Shown here piece after piece: positions 1-6,442 of a DNA stretch of 10,885 nucleotides (within the stretch, counting starts at the first letter, position 1; every line of letters begins with the position of its first letter). This DNA is from Candidatus Aenigmatarchaeota archaeon. GTDB taxonomy: Archaea; Aenigmatarchaeota; Aenigmatarchaeia; PWEA01; JAGHBM01. Below the pieces are notes generated by a model, which had not been told where the DNA came from, searched no databases, and saw only the letters and a list, made by a program, of their open reading frames with translations. The stretch is taken from contig JAGLWW010000014.1 in the NCBI GenBank assembly GCA_023133195.1, positions 1 to 10,885 on the forward strand, written 5' to 3'. Made by a program: the position numbers and the translations under genes.

Positions 1-252
1 CTTGGTGTAGAAAAAACCAGAAAGGTTTGTTTTGTAGTTTTGATTCTACTTTTTATTATCTGGTTTTTTATAATAAGCATTGATATCAAAGGATTGATTC
101 TTTTGCCTTTCTTGATTTATGTGGCAACTTTCATCAAAAATGCGGAAAAATATGAGAAAAAACCATGGTGGTACTATGGTGTGTTCGTAGACGGTGAATT
201 CTTCATATTGCTTTTGTTAATTTTAGTTTGGTGGGCATCCATAGGAATTTAA
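1..252 (+). CDS. C-terminal end of a membrane protein, probably UbiA-family prenyltransferase (5' partial)
   Basis: The frame is open from the first base of the window, so the gene begins upstream and only the last 83 codons are visible; the TTG at 40 is not needed as a start. The visible part begins LGVEKTRKVC, then has a hydrophobic segment, a second short hydrophobic helix, a polar loop (KNAEKYEKKPWWYYG), the phrase VFVDGEFF and a final hydrophobic helix. A 'LG-x-x-x-(A/T)-R/K' turn leading into the last helices is typical of the C-terminus of UbiA prenyltransferases, which include the archaeal enzyme that attaches the second geranylgeranyl chain to the lipid glycerol backbone. The next gene, 13 nt downstream on the same strand, is a geranylgeranyl reductase, which fits that role. 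The catalytic Asp-rich motifs are outside the window, so the family call is inference; it could be another polytopic membrane protein. Confidence 0.5.
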   Translation, partial: LGVEKTRKVCFVVLILLFIIWFFIISIDIKGLILLPFLIYVATFIKNAEKYEKKPWWYYGVFVDGEFFILLLLILVWWASIGI

Positions 253-265
253 ACCAGATGATTTC

Positions 266-1381
266 ATGAAAACGGAAGACATCGTAATAGTAGGTGGAGG
301 GCCAGCTGGAGCTTATCTTGGTTACTGTCTGGCCAAGAAAGGCATTTATGCCACAATTTTTGATGACTCACACCCAAGAGAGAAACCATGTGGTGGCGGT
401 GTTTCTCATTTAGCATTAAAAAAATTTCCGATTATAAAAAAAACGCCTGGTATGAAGGGTATTGGTAAAAAAATGAGAATTATATCTCATAGTGGAAAAG
501 AAACTAAAATCGGTTCTGGATACATGATTGGTATTTCTCGACTCAGACTTGATAAATTCATCCTTGATGCTGCAGTTAGTGCAGGAACTCATTTAATAGA
601 AAAAAGAGTACTTGATGTTAACAATAAAAATGGTGTTTGGCATGTAAAAACAAAAAATAAAGTATTCAAGACTAAGCTACTTATTGGAGCCGATGGTGTA
701 AATAGCATAGTTCGAAAAAAAGTTCTAGGGTCACATAAAAAAGAAAATCTTACCTTAACATACGGATATTTTGCAAAAGGTTTGGAAAAGGAAGTTACTT
801 TAATGAAATTTTTGAAAGATAAGATGGGTTATATTTGGATTTTTCCTAGAGGAGATCATACAAGCATAGGTATTTGTGCCGAACTTAAGGACGGAAAAGG
901 TTTAAAAGAACTGCTTGATGAATTTATAAAAGAATACTATCCTAAAATCAAGATACTTTCTACATATTCAGCATTAGTACCAACCATAACAGATACTAAT
1001 TTTTTCAAAATTCCATGTACCGGTGAAAACTGGGTTCTTATAGGAGATGCCGCTGGTCATGTCGACCCAATAAGTTCTGAAGGTATTTCATATGCATTTT
1101 GGTCTGGTGAGTTAGCATCTAAATCTATTATTAAAAATAATCATAGAGAATTTGATTCTATGTGGAGAAGTGAATATGGAGAAAATTTAACGAAAGCAAT
1201 TAAATTAAAAAGCTTAATGTATAATTCCCATTTCATTGATTTATCCATTACGATTGCCTCCAGAAGCAAGACATTCTCAAAGTTATTTTTCGATATTACA
1301 GTCAGTGAGCAAGAATATAGGACACTAACAAGAAGAATACTAAAAGACCTACCAAGGATTATAAAGGAATTTATATTCTAA
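266..1381 (+). CDS. Geranylgeranyl reductase family FAD-dependent protein
   Basis: A 371-residue flavoprotein of the geranylgeranyl reductase family. In archaea these enzymes saturate the double bonds of geranylgeranyl chains in membrane ether lipids or their precursors, at the inner face of the membrane. Seen in the sequence: an N-terminal FAD-binding GGGPAG at residues 10-15 following a beta strand (IVIV); the family's PCGGG at 41-45; GADGVNS at 141-147; the substrate-side signature YIWIFPRGD at 189-197; and the second FAD motif GDAAGHVDP at 260-268, followed by a small residue-rich helix. The length is near the family norm of about 390 and all key motifs are intact. The ATG at 266 lies 13 nt after the preceding stop, with no TATA-like box 26 nt upstream, so it is probably co-transcribed with the upstream membrane-protein gene. 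No clear Shine-Dalgarno is visible. The exact substrate cannot be read from sequence. Confidence 0.9.
   Translation: MKTEDIVIVGGGPAGAYLGYCLAKKGIYATIFDDSHPREKPCGGGVSHLALKKFPIIKKTPGMKGIGKKMRIISHSGKETKIGSGYMIGISRLRLDKFILDAAVSAGTHLIEKRVLDVNNKNGVWHVKTKNKVFKTKLLIGADGVNSIVRKKVLGSHKKENLTLTYGYFAKGLEKEVTLMKFLKDKMGYIWIFPRGDHTSIGICAELKDGKGLKELLDEFIKEYYPKIKILSTYSALVPTITDTNFFKIPCTGENWVLIGDAAGHVDPISSEGISYAFWSGELASKSIIKNNHREFDSMWRSEYGENLTKAIKLKSLMYNSHFIDLSITIASRSKTFSKLFFDITVSEQEYRTLTRRILKDLPRIIKEFIF
1370..1377 (+). promoter_or_regulatory. TATA-like box for the V4R gene
   Basis: TTTATATT lies with its centre about 27 nt before the ATG at 1401, preceded by a purine stretch (GGAA) that could serve as a BRE. 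It overlaps the end of the geranylgeranyl reductase gene. The spacing predicts a leaderless mRNA, and no Shine-Dalgarno precedes the ATG, which agrees. The surrounding DNA is very AT-rich, so a chance match is possible. Confidence 0.4.
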
Positions 1382-1400
1382 TAAAAATATAGATATTATT

Positions 1401-2543
1401 ATGACAGTTAAAGATGAGATTGTCACATGGTTTCTTAGAAATATCATAATACCAAAAAATGAAATAATAGATAGTCCCGGATTTATTGTCTTAAAATTAA
1501 GTATGGAAAAGGAAGTTACGAATTTAAGGGAAATATTTTTGCCGGAGTTTCTAATATCTAAATTAGAAACTTGTCTAGTAGATAAATACGGAAAAAAAGG
1601 AAAACAATTGTTATATTCCATTGGTAAAAAATTCGGATATATGTATTCAAAAAACTCAAATTATCCTACTTTAGAGACATCAACCAAAAAAGAATTTCTA
1701 AATTTTACTTATATAGTTGTCCGATATCTGGAGGCTATATACGCTAAAAAAATAAAAGAAGAAATTGATGTTGAAAATAAAATCTTCAAAATAAAAACGG
1801 GGGGATATATTATATGTAATGAAAATGGTTTGGGATATATCTTAACAGATGGTTCGATTGCTGGTGTATGGACGTATGGAACAGGGGATCCGACAATAGA
1901 AGGTGTTCAAGTCAAGTGTCAGGGAAGAGGAGATAAAGAATGTGAAATAATATGTGCGCCGGAGAATTATTTTAAAAACAAAAAAATTGATTTCTTTAAA
2001 GAAAGAGACTATTCTGATTTAGAAATATGCAGAAAAGATTACAACGAAATAAATAAAATTAGACCAACAAAATTTGCTACAAATTCTTTCTTAAAATTAT
2101 TAGATTCAGATTTCTTTGAACAAAAACATGGTGTAATAACAGGTAAAGATGGTAGATATATATTGTTGGAGGCAAGTTTTTTATATATTCTCGAGAAAGA
2201 ACTGAAAAAGGTTAAAGATGGACTAAAGATTCTGTGGGGTGTCAGTTTTGATTTCGGGAAGAAGCTGGCCAAGATTTCCAAAGCTGATGACCCATGCAAG
2301 TTCATAATGGAATTCTTCCCTGCCCTTGGTTTTGGAGACATAATGGCCACGAAATCAGGAGAAAAATATGAGATTTACGTGAATTATTTTCCGTGGTTGA
2401 AGTGGGCGGATGAGATAAATTTTACAATGTTCAGGGGGATATTATCCGGTGTAATTTCCGGTTCCGTGAACAAAAAAGTAGAACTTAAAAAGATAGAAAA
2501 AGATATAAGCATGGGTCACCTGTCCCTGCACATTTCTAACTAA
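1401..2543 (+). CDS. V4R-domain protein with two V4R-like halves
   Basis: A 380-residue soluble protein. The first half (about 1-190) ends with KCQGRGDKECEIICAPE at 172-188, which matches the V4R hallmark of two cysteines around a G-x-G turn (C173, C181). The second half (about 225-380) has a similar order of elements (helix ending GVSFDFGKKLA at 280-290, then FIMEFFPALGFGDI at 301-314 and a final strand/helix region) but lacks the Cys pair, so it looks like a degenerate second copy. V4R domains bind small hydrophobic molecules in several known proteins, including BchJ, phenol-sensing DmpR-type activators and the fold relative Bet3. No DNA-binding or catalytic domain is seen, so a ligand-sensing or carrier role is inference. 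The gene follows the geranylgeranyl reductase by 19 nt and converges on a KaiC-like gene with one base between stops. GC content rises sharply near 2215, inside the second half. Confidence 0.72.
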   Translation: MTVKDEIVTWFLRNIIIPKNEIIDSPGFIVLKLSMEKEVTNLREIFLPEFLISKLETCLVDKYGKKGKQLLYSIGKKFGYMYSKNSNYPTLETSTKKEFLNFTYIVVRYLEAIYAKKIKEEIDVENKIFKIKTGGYIICNENGLGYILTDGSIAGVWTYGTGDPTIEGVQVKCQGRGDKECEIICAPENYFKNKKIDFFKERDYSDLEICRKDYNEINKIRPTKFATNSFLKLLDSDFFEQKHGVITGKDGRYILLEASFLYILEKELKKVKDGLKILWGVSFDFGKKLAKISKADDPCKFIMEFFPALGFGDIMATKSGEKYEIYVNYFPWLKWADEINFTMFRGILSGVISGSVNKKVELKKIEKDISMGHLSLHISN

Positions 2544-2544
2544 C

Positions 2545-3231
2545 CTAACTGGATTTTAAAGACACTCCATCTGGTCCTATAATAAATGGATGGGAACCTC
2601 CTTCTATCTTTGTTCTTCTCATCTTGATTATTTCCAATGTCCTGGAGGTAGAAGAAGCTATAGTCGTCATTCTTAAAATCAAGACACCATCCGCCACATA
2701 CTCCTCTACGCCGAATCTTGATATACCATTATCCTTTGGAACTTCCGCAGTCAGTATTGCTGTTGCTCCGCTGGACTTCAAGGCATTTATCAATTTGTAA
2801 AGTTCACGCCTTATGTCATTGGGATTCTTAAAGTAAAGACCCAGAAGAGAAGTGGAATCTATAATCACACGGGTTATATTGTTCTGTATTATCTCGTTTT
2901 CCAGCCTTGTAGTTATGTCAGTTGCCTGAAACGGGTCTTTAAACGTAAGAGTAAGCTTGCCGCTTTTTTCATATTTCTCAAAATCCCAGCCAAAGACAAG
3001 TGCATCTGCCGTTATCTCTTCGGGCAGTTCCTCGAAGGTTATGTACATGCATCTCTCCCCGTTCTTCAGTCCTTCATGAATGAACTGGCAACAAAGGATT
3101 GTTTTACCCGTACCGGTAGATCCTGTGACAAGTATGGAACTTCCTTTCATAAAACCTCCGCCAATAAGTTTGTCCAAACCAGGTATACCTGATTTCATCC
3201 TTTCAATAGAGGGATTGGTTTTTCTAGGCAT
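2545..3231 (-). CDS. KaiC-like single-domain ATPase (paralog A)
   Basis: A 228-residue RecA-fold ATPase of the KaiC/GvpD-like group. It opens with SGIPGLDKLIGGGF at 14-27, then Walker A GSTGTGKT at 37-44, the KaiC-type catalytic Glu pair in TFEELPEE (E67, E68) followed by FGWDFEKY, and Walker B RVIIDS at 121-126. Near the end is KMRRT at 203-207, but the usual KMRxTxHS is altered to KMRRTKIEGGSHPF. Full KaiC has two such domains; archaea carry many single-domain versions, mostly uncharacterised and thought to act as ATP-dependent switches. It is very similar to the gene at 5079-5810 along nearly its whole length, including stretches such as FGVEEYVAD and RRELYKLI. It is divergent from the membrane-protein gene at 3333 and its stop is one base from the V4R stop. 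The ATG at 3231 fits a leaderless promoter. The partner or process is not known. Confidence 0.88.
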   Translation of the reverse strand: MPRKTNPSIERMKSGIPGLDKLIGGGFMKGSSILVTGSTGTGKTILCCQFIHEGLKNGERCMYITFEELPEEITADALVFGWDFEKYEKSGKLTLTFKDPFQATDITTRLENEIIQNNITRVIIDSTSLLGLYFKNPNDIRRELYKLINALKSSGATAILTAEVPKDNGISRFGVEEYVADGVLILRMTTIASSTSRTLEIIKMRRTKIEGGSHPFIIGPDGVSLKSS

Positions 3232-3265
3232 GATACTTATTTGGAATAGCGTGCTTAAAAAATTA
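3232..3265 (-). promoter_or_regulatory. Promoter and start-proximal element of KaiC paralog A
   Basis: On the - strand, a TATA-like TTTTTTAAG (3254-3262) is centred about 27 nt before the ATG, predicting a leaderless transcript. The bases between it and the ATG, ending CAAATAAGTATC-ATG, are nearly the same as those before the paralog at 5810 (CAAATAAGTAAC in place of the A/T variants). Conservation of this non-coding stretch between paralogs suggests shared regulation or recent duplication. Confidence 0.6.
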
Positions 3266-3300
3266 TCTGATTCCTAAAACGGGTTAAAAACGGCTAAAAA

Positions 3301-3310
3301 TTATTTTATA
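3301..3310 (+). promoter_or_regulatory. TATA-like box for the membrane coiled-coil gene
   Basis: TTATTTTATA is centred about 27 nt upstream of the ATG at 3333, and no Shine-Dalgarno precedes that ATG, so the mRNA is probably leaderless. It lies back to back with the divergent KaiC promoter inside a 101-bp intergenic region. Confidence 0.55.
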
Positions 3311-3332
3311 ATGCGAAATTCAAAAATTAAAT

Positions 3333-4355
3333 ATGAAAGTGCTAAGTTTCTTTGTTTTGTTTTTGTTATTGTTTCCTGCGATTTCCTTAGCACAAGCTAT
3401 AGAAATGGAAGAGGGGGAAGAGATAGAAAGCACTTATAATATACAAACTATGATAACCAAGAAGAACGCCTATATAATTCTTAATACAGAAGGACCCGGC
3501 AAATGCGAATATGGCCTGGAAGAATTTGAATACGGAGAGGGGGAAAAATTTGAAGAAATAAACGGGACGCTTCACAAGGCCAAGATAAATATAGAAGAGG
3601 GAAAAAGTCACAGGTTCAAGATAAAATGTGTCGTGGAAGGGAAAATGGGAGAAGAGGATATCATGTTTTCTGTATCCCGTATTCCCTTTTTTCTTTTGGA
3701 AAAGCTTGATGAACTGGAAAATGATATAAATGATTTTGAGAAAGAAAAGGTAGAGTATGAAAACAAATTGAACATAAATGACCTGGAACTGAAAATAAAA
3801 GAACTGGATGACATTGTAAAAGATGCCAAAAAATCCATAGAAGAAAATGAGATAGAAAGACTCAGATTTGACATATCGGAAGGTATTCGAAAAAAGAATG
3901 AAATAGAAAATACGTTTATAATGAAATCAATTCAACTTTCTATACTTGAGAGCTCCAAGTATGTTGTCATTTCGATAATACTGATATACCTGTTTTTGTA
4001 TTTAACAACAAGCTTTTTCATTCCATATTTCAGAATTAAAAAGAATGTCAAAAGAATGAAAGAAAAGGAAGATGATATGATAAAGTTAAGGCAAAACACA
4101 GAGATGCTTTACTTCCACAGAAAAATAGATGAGGAAACATTCAATAAAATGGTCGTTAAGGAACAGGAAGAAATAATGAGAGTAAGGGCCAAAGTATCAA
4201 ATCTGGAAACCAAGGAAAAGGAACTGGTGAGGGGAGTGCTTGAGCCAAAAACTGTCATAGAATGGTCTTTAAAGGAAAAAATACATATAAAAGATAAAAT
4301 AAAGAAATTCATGGAAAGGATAAAAGGTATAAAAAGCAAAATAAACAATATATAA
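3333..4355 (+). CDS. Signal-peptide-bearing single-pass membrane protein with coiled coils on both sides
   Basis: I do not recognise this 340-residue protein as a named family. Residues 1-20 form a signal peptide (MKVLSFFVLFLLLFPAISLA) with a likely cleavage after SLA. The exported part holds a beta-rich stretch (about 35-115) with two cysteines (C58, C99) that could form a disulfide, then a Glu/Lys-rich coiled coil (about 120-195). A membrane helix spans about 209-231, followed by positive residues (RIKKNVKRMK) that place the C-terminus in the cytoplasm. The cytoplasmic part is helical, with LYFHRKIDEETFNKM at 259-273 resembling the short SHOCT-type helical motif, then basic helices to the end. 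The KaiC-like gene at 4369 starts 13 nt after its stop, so the two are almost surely one operon. A membrane sensor or scaffold that hands a signal to the cytoplasmic ATPase is inference. Confidence 0.8.
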   Translation: MKVLSFFVLFLLLFPAISLAQAIEMEEGEEIESTYNIQTMITKKNAYIILNTEGPGKCEYGLEEFEYGEGEKFEEINGTLHKAKINIEEGKSHRFKIKCVVEGKMGEEDIMFSVSRIPFFLLEKLDELENDINDFEKEKVEYENKLNINDLELKIKELDDIVKDAKKSIEENEIERLRFDISEGIRKKNEIENTFIMKSIQLSILESSKYVVISIILIYLFLYLTTSFFIPYFRIKKNVKRMKEKEDDMIKLRQNTEMLYFHRKIDEETFNKMVVKEQEEIMRVRAKVSNLETKEKELVRGVLEPKTVIEWSLKEKIHIKDKIKKFMERIKGIKSKINNI

Positions 4356-4361
4356 AGGAGG
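4356..4361 (+). promoter_or_regulatory. Strong Shine-Dalgarno for the second gene of the operon
   Basis: AGGAGG ends 7 nt before the ATG at 4369. It starts immediately after the stop codon of the membrane-protein gene. It contrasts with the leaderless starts elsewhere in the window and supports an operon in which the second gene needs its own ribosome binding site. Confidence 0.8.
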
Positions 4362-4368
4362 CTAGAAA

Positions 4369-5082
4369 ATGAGAATTACTACGGGAATGATAAATCTTGA
4401 CGATAAAATTGAAGGGGGTTTTGTCGAAGGAAGTGTAAATCTTGTTGTCGGAAAAACTGGCACCGGGAAGACTACTTTTTGCTGCTCTTTTATGTATAAC
4501 GGTGCTATGAACAATGTACCGACTGTTTACCTGACAACAGAAGAGAGGGTAGTGGATATCAAAAAGGATATAGAATCTATGTTCAAGTGGGATATAGATT
4601 CACTCGAAGACAAAGGACTTATAAATTTTCTGTCTTTAAAACCGATGGTACCTTCGGTAGATATGGAGCATACCAGCAGACTTGCGAAATCTTATGTCTC
4701 TGAATTACTAAGAAAAATAACGGAATCTCTTGAAAAAACAAAAGCAAAGAGACTTATTATTGATTCCATATCCGTAATACAGCTCTTCATAAATGACCAG
4801 TATCTGTCTCGCATTATACTGACATCTCTCATGGACAAACTCAGAGAGATGGGAATAACCACGGTAATCTCTGGCACAATAACAGAGACCAGCGGAGTAA
4901 TAGCCGGAGCGGAATTGATAGAATCCACTGTAGATTCGGTAATAAAATTAGATTTCGTCCCGGTTGCAGAAGATTTCAAGAGAACTGTAACAATAAGAAA
5001 AATGAGAAGAACGAACCACAGCACTTTGATCTATCCCTTTGAGATAACCCCAGAAGGCATGAAACTTATAGAAGTAGACTAA
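4369..5082 (+). CDS. KaiC-like single-domain ATPase (divergent copy, operon partner of membrane protein)
   Basis: A 237-residue KaiC/RadA-like ATPase. It starts directly with the fold (TTGMINLDDKIEGGF at 4-18) and has Walker A GKTGTGKT at 28-35, the Glu pair in TTEER (E58, E59), Walker B RLIIDS at 128-133, and the complete C-terminal KMRRTNHS at 211-218 followed by PFEITPEGMKL. All residues needed for ATP binding and hydrolysis appear present. It is clearly more distant from the two flanking KaiC-like genes than these are from each other. It is preceded by AGGAGG and by the membrane coiled-coil gene on the same transcript, so the pair probably works together at the membrane. Its stop overlaps that of the convergent KaiC-like gene by 4 bp. 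Specific function unknown. Confidence 0.87.
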   Translation: MRITTGMINLDDKIEGGFVEGSVNLVVGKTGTGKTTFCCSFMYNGAMNNVPTVYLTTEERVVDIKKDIESMFKWDIDSLEDKGLINFLSLKPMVPSVDMEHTSRLAKSYVSELLRKITESLEKTKAKRLIIDSISVIQLFINDQYLSRIILTSLMDKLREMGITTVISGTITETSGVIAGAELIESTVDSVIKLDFVPVAEDFKRTVTIRKMRRTNHSTLIYPFEITPEGMKLIEVD

Positions 5083-5810
5083 ATTTCTGATTTGTGTATT
5101 ATAATCCCATTTTTTGTAATTTCAAACGGATGTGTGTTTGTAGAGTGTTTTGTATTTCTCATCTTTCTGACCTGAATAGATCTGAAACCGCTTTCTCCGA
5201 TTCCTGAGAAAAACAGTATTATGGATGCGTCTGCAACATATTCTTCCACCCCGAACCTGGGTGCGAAATCTATGCCTTCTCTGGTCTCTGCCGTCATAAC
5301 TGCCGTGACATTAGTCGACTTTAGTGCGCATATCAGTTTGTAGAGTTCGCGTCGTATTTCGTGAGTATCTTTGAAGTAAAGACCCAAGAGAGAAATGGAA
5401 TCTATAACTACACGGGTTATGTCGCTCTGTATTATTTCGTTCTGAAGTCTTGTGGTTATGTCAGTGGTCTGGAAAGGATCCTTGTGTGTTAAAATTAGTT
5501 TTCCTGATTTTTCGTATTTTTCTAAGTCCCAGCCAAAGGAAAGGGCATCTTTCTTTATCTCTTCGGGAATTTCCTCAAAGGTTATGTACATACATTTCTC
5601 CCCGTTCTTTAATCCTTCCCATATAAACTGACAGGAGAAAATGGTTTTTCCTGCACCTGCAGGACCGGTAATAATTATGTTTTGGCCCCTTAAAAAACCG
5701 CCACTTATAAGATTGTCCAAACCAGGTATACCTGATTTTATTCTTTCAGTATAGAATTCAGTTTTTTTGAGAGGTTTCTTGACTTTTGACTTTTTGGAAG
5801 ATTTTGCCAT
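5079..5810 (-). CDS. KaiC-like single-domain ATPase (paralog B)
   Basis: A 243-residue close paralog of the ATPase at 2545-3231. It begins with a Lys-rich tail (residues 3-16, KSSKKSKVKKPLKK) that the other copy largely lacks, then SGIPGLDNLISGGF at 26-39, Walker A GPAGAGKT at 49-56, the Glu pair in TFEEIPEE (E79, E80), Walker B RVVIDS at 133-138 and an intact KMRNTKHS at 216-223. The two copies share long identical runs such as EKYEKSGKL and ITRV, and the DNA shares a 26-nt identical stretch (5713-5738 against 3170-3195). The basic tail could bind nucleic acid or acidic lipid; this is a guess. It has its own promoter in the 35-bp gap after the isopentenyl isomerase gene, and its stop overlaps the stop of the convergent ATPase gene. 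Confidence 0.88.
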   Translation of the reverse strand: MAKSSKKSKVKKPLKKTEFYTERIKSGIPGLDNLISGGFLRGQNIIITGPAGAGKTIFSCQFIWEGLKNGEKCMYITFEEIPEEIKKDALSFGWDLEKYEKSGKLILTHKDPFQTTDITTRLQNEIIQSDITRVVIDSISLLGLYFKDTHEIRRELYKLICALKSTNVTAVMTAETREGIDFAPRFGVEEYVADASIILFFSGIGESGFRSIQVRKMRNTKHSTNTHPFEITKNGIIIHKSEI

Positions 5811-5841
5811 GTTACTTATTTGTAATTAATAGCTTAAAAAT
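5811..5841 (-). promoter_or_regulatory. Promoter and start-proximal element of KaiC paralog B
   Basis: On the - strand, a TATA-like TTTTTAAGC (5832-5840) is centred about 26 nt before the ATG at 5810, so the transcript is probably leaderless. The sequence just before the ATG (CAAATAAGTAAC) almost repeats that of paralog A. The whole element sits in the 35 bp between this gene and the stop of the upstream isomerase gene. Confidence 0.6.
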
Positions 5842-5845
5842 CTAT

Positions 5846-6376
5846 CTAGTCAATAAGAAGCTTTAATTCTTTTTCAAAATTTATTCTACTGACAAACATC
5901 TTAAACCATGGTGTATATTTCTCTGAATTTTCCTTTATGTCTTTTTTTAATTCCTCTATACAAATCCACTTGTAATCGCCAATCTCTTCTGGATTTGGCT
6001 CTGGTTCTCCGTTAAAAATTCCGATAAAAGAATGGTCAAACTCTCTCTCGGTAAGACCGTTTGTAAAATTTGCATTGTAAATTAAACTACCGTTCTCTTT
6101 CAACTCTGTGTCAAAACCAAACTCCTCTCTTAATCTCCTGTGAACCGCCGAATTCAAAGATTCTTCTGGCCTAGGATGACCACAACAAGTGTTAGACCAG
6201 AGATTACTGAAATGATATTTAACAGAAGCCCTTTGCTGAAGTAGAAGTTCTCCTTTGGAATTGAAAACAAAAATAGAAAAAGCTCTGTGAAGTTTCCCTC
6301 CGTTTTCATGCGCTTTAATCTTTTCTTCTACACCAATCTGGTTGTCGTTTTCATCGACAAGTACAACTTGCTCCAT
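5846..6376 (-). CDS. idi: Isopentenyl-diphosphate delta-isomerase, type I (Nudix fold)
   Basis: A 176-residue cytosolic enzyme that interconverts isopentenyl and dimethylallyl diphosphate, supplying the starter unit for prenyl chains. Seen: NTCCGHP at 62-68 with the catalytic Cys (C65), metal-ligand histidines H23, H30 and H67, and E110/E112 in TEREFDH at 109-115, matching the E. coli ExE pair. The degenerate Nudix helix PEESLNSAVHRRLREEFGF lies at 70-88. Length equals the family norm (about 180) and the N-terminal VVLVDENDNQIGVEEK is typical. Most archaea instead use the unrelated FMN-dependent type II enzyme, so a type I gene suggests past transfer. The ATG at 6376 has a TATA box 26 nt upstream. 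It is divergent from the prenyl diphosphate synthase gene, the next enzyme in the pathway. Confidence 0.95.
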   Translation of the reverse strand: MEQVVLVDENDNQIGVEEKIKAHENGGKLHRAFSIFVFNSKGELLLQQRASVKYHFSNLWSNTCCGHPRPEESLNSAVHRRLREEFGFDTELKENGSLIYNANFTNGLTEREFDHSFIGIFNGEPEPNPEEIGDYKWICIEELKKDIKENSEKYTPWFKMFVSRINFEKELKLLID

Positions 6377-6397
6377 AAAAATTATTAGAAAAAATAG

Positions 6398-6406
6398 TAT
6401 TTAAAA
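6398..6406 (-). promoter_or_regulatory. idi: TATA box of the isopentenyl isomerase gene
   Basis: Read on the - strand this is TTTTAAATA with an A-rich BRE-like stretch before it. Its centre lies 26 nt from the ATG at 6376 and there is no Shine-Dalgarno, so the mRNA is probably leaderless. Confidence 0.6.
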
Positions 6407-6442
6407 TTTTTTTAAAGGTTCGCTTTTTGTCGATTTATTTGA

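Noticed and set aside
40-42. TTG as the start of the left-edge membrane protein
   Set aside because: The frame is open to base 1 and the residues before the TTG fit the same protein, so the gene is cut by the window edge.
2039-2350. 103-residue antisense frame inside the V4R gene
   Set aside because: It is a shadow of a gene with clear family motifs, has no supporting start signals, and its residues look like random Ser/Phe-rich translation.
3608-4348. Antisense Ser/Phe-rich frames opposite the membrane protein
   Set aside because: They mirror the Glu/Lys-rich coiled coil of the real gene and show no motif or promoter.
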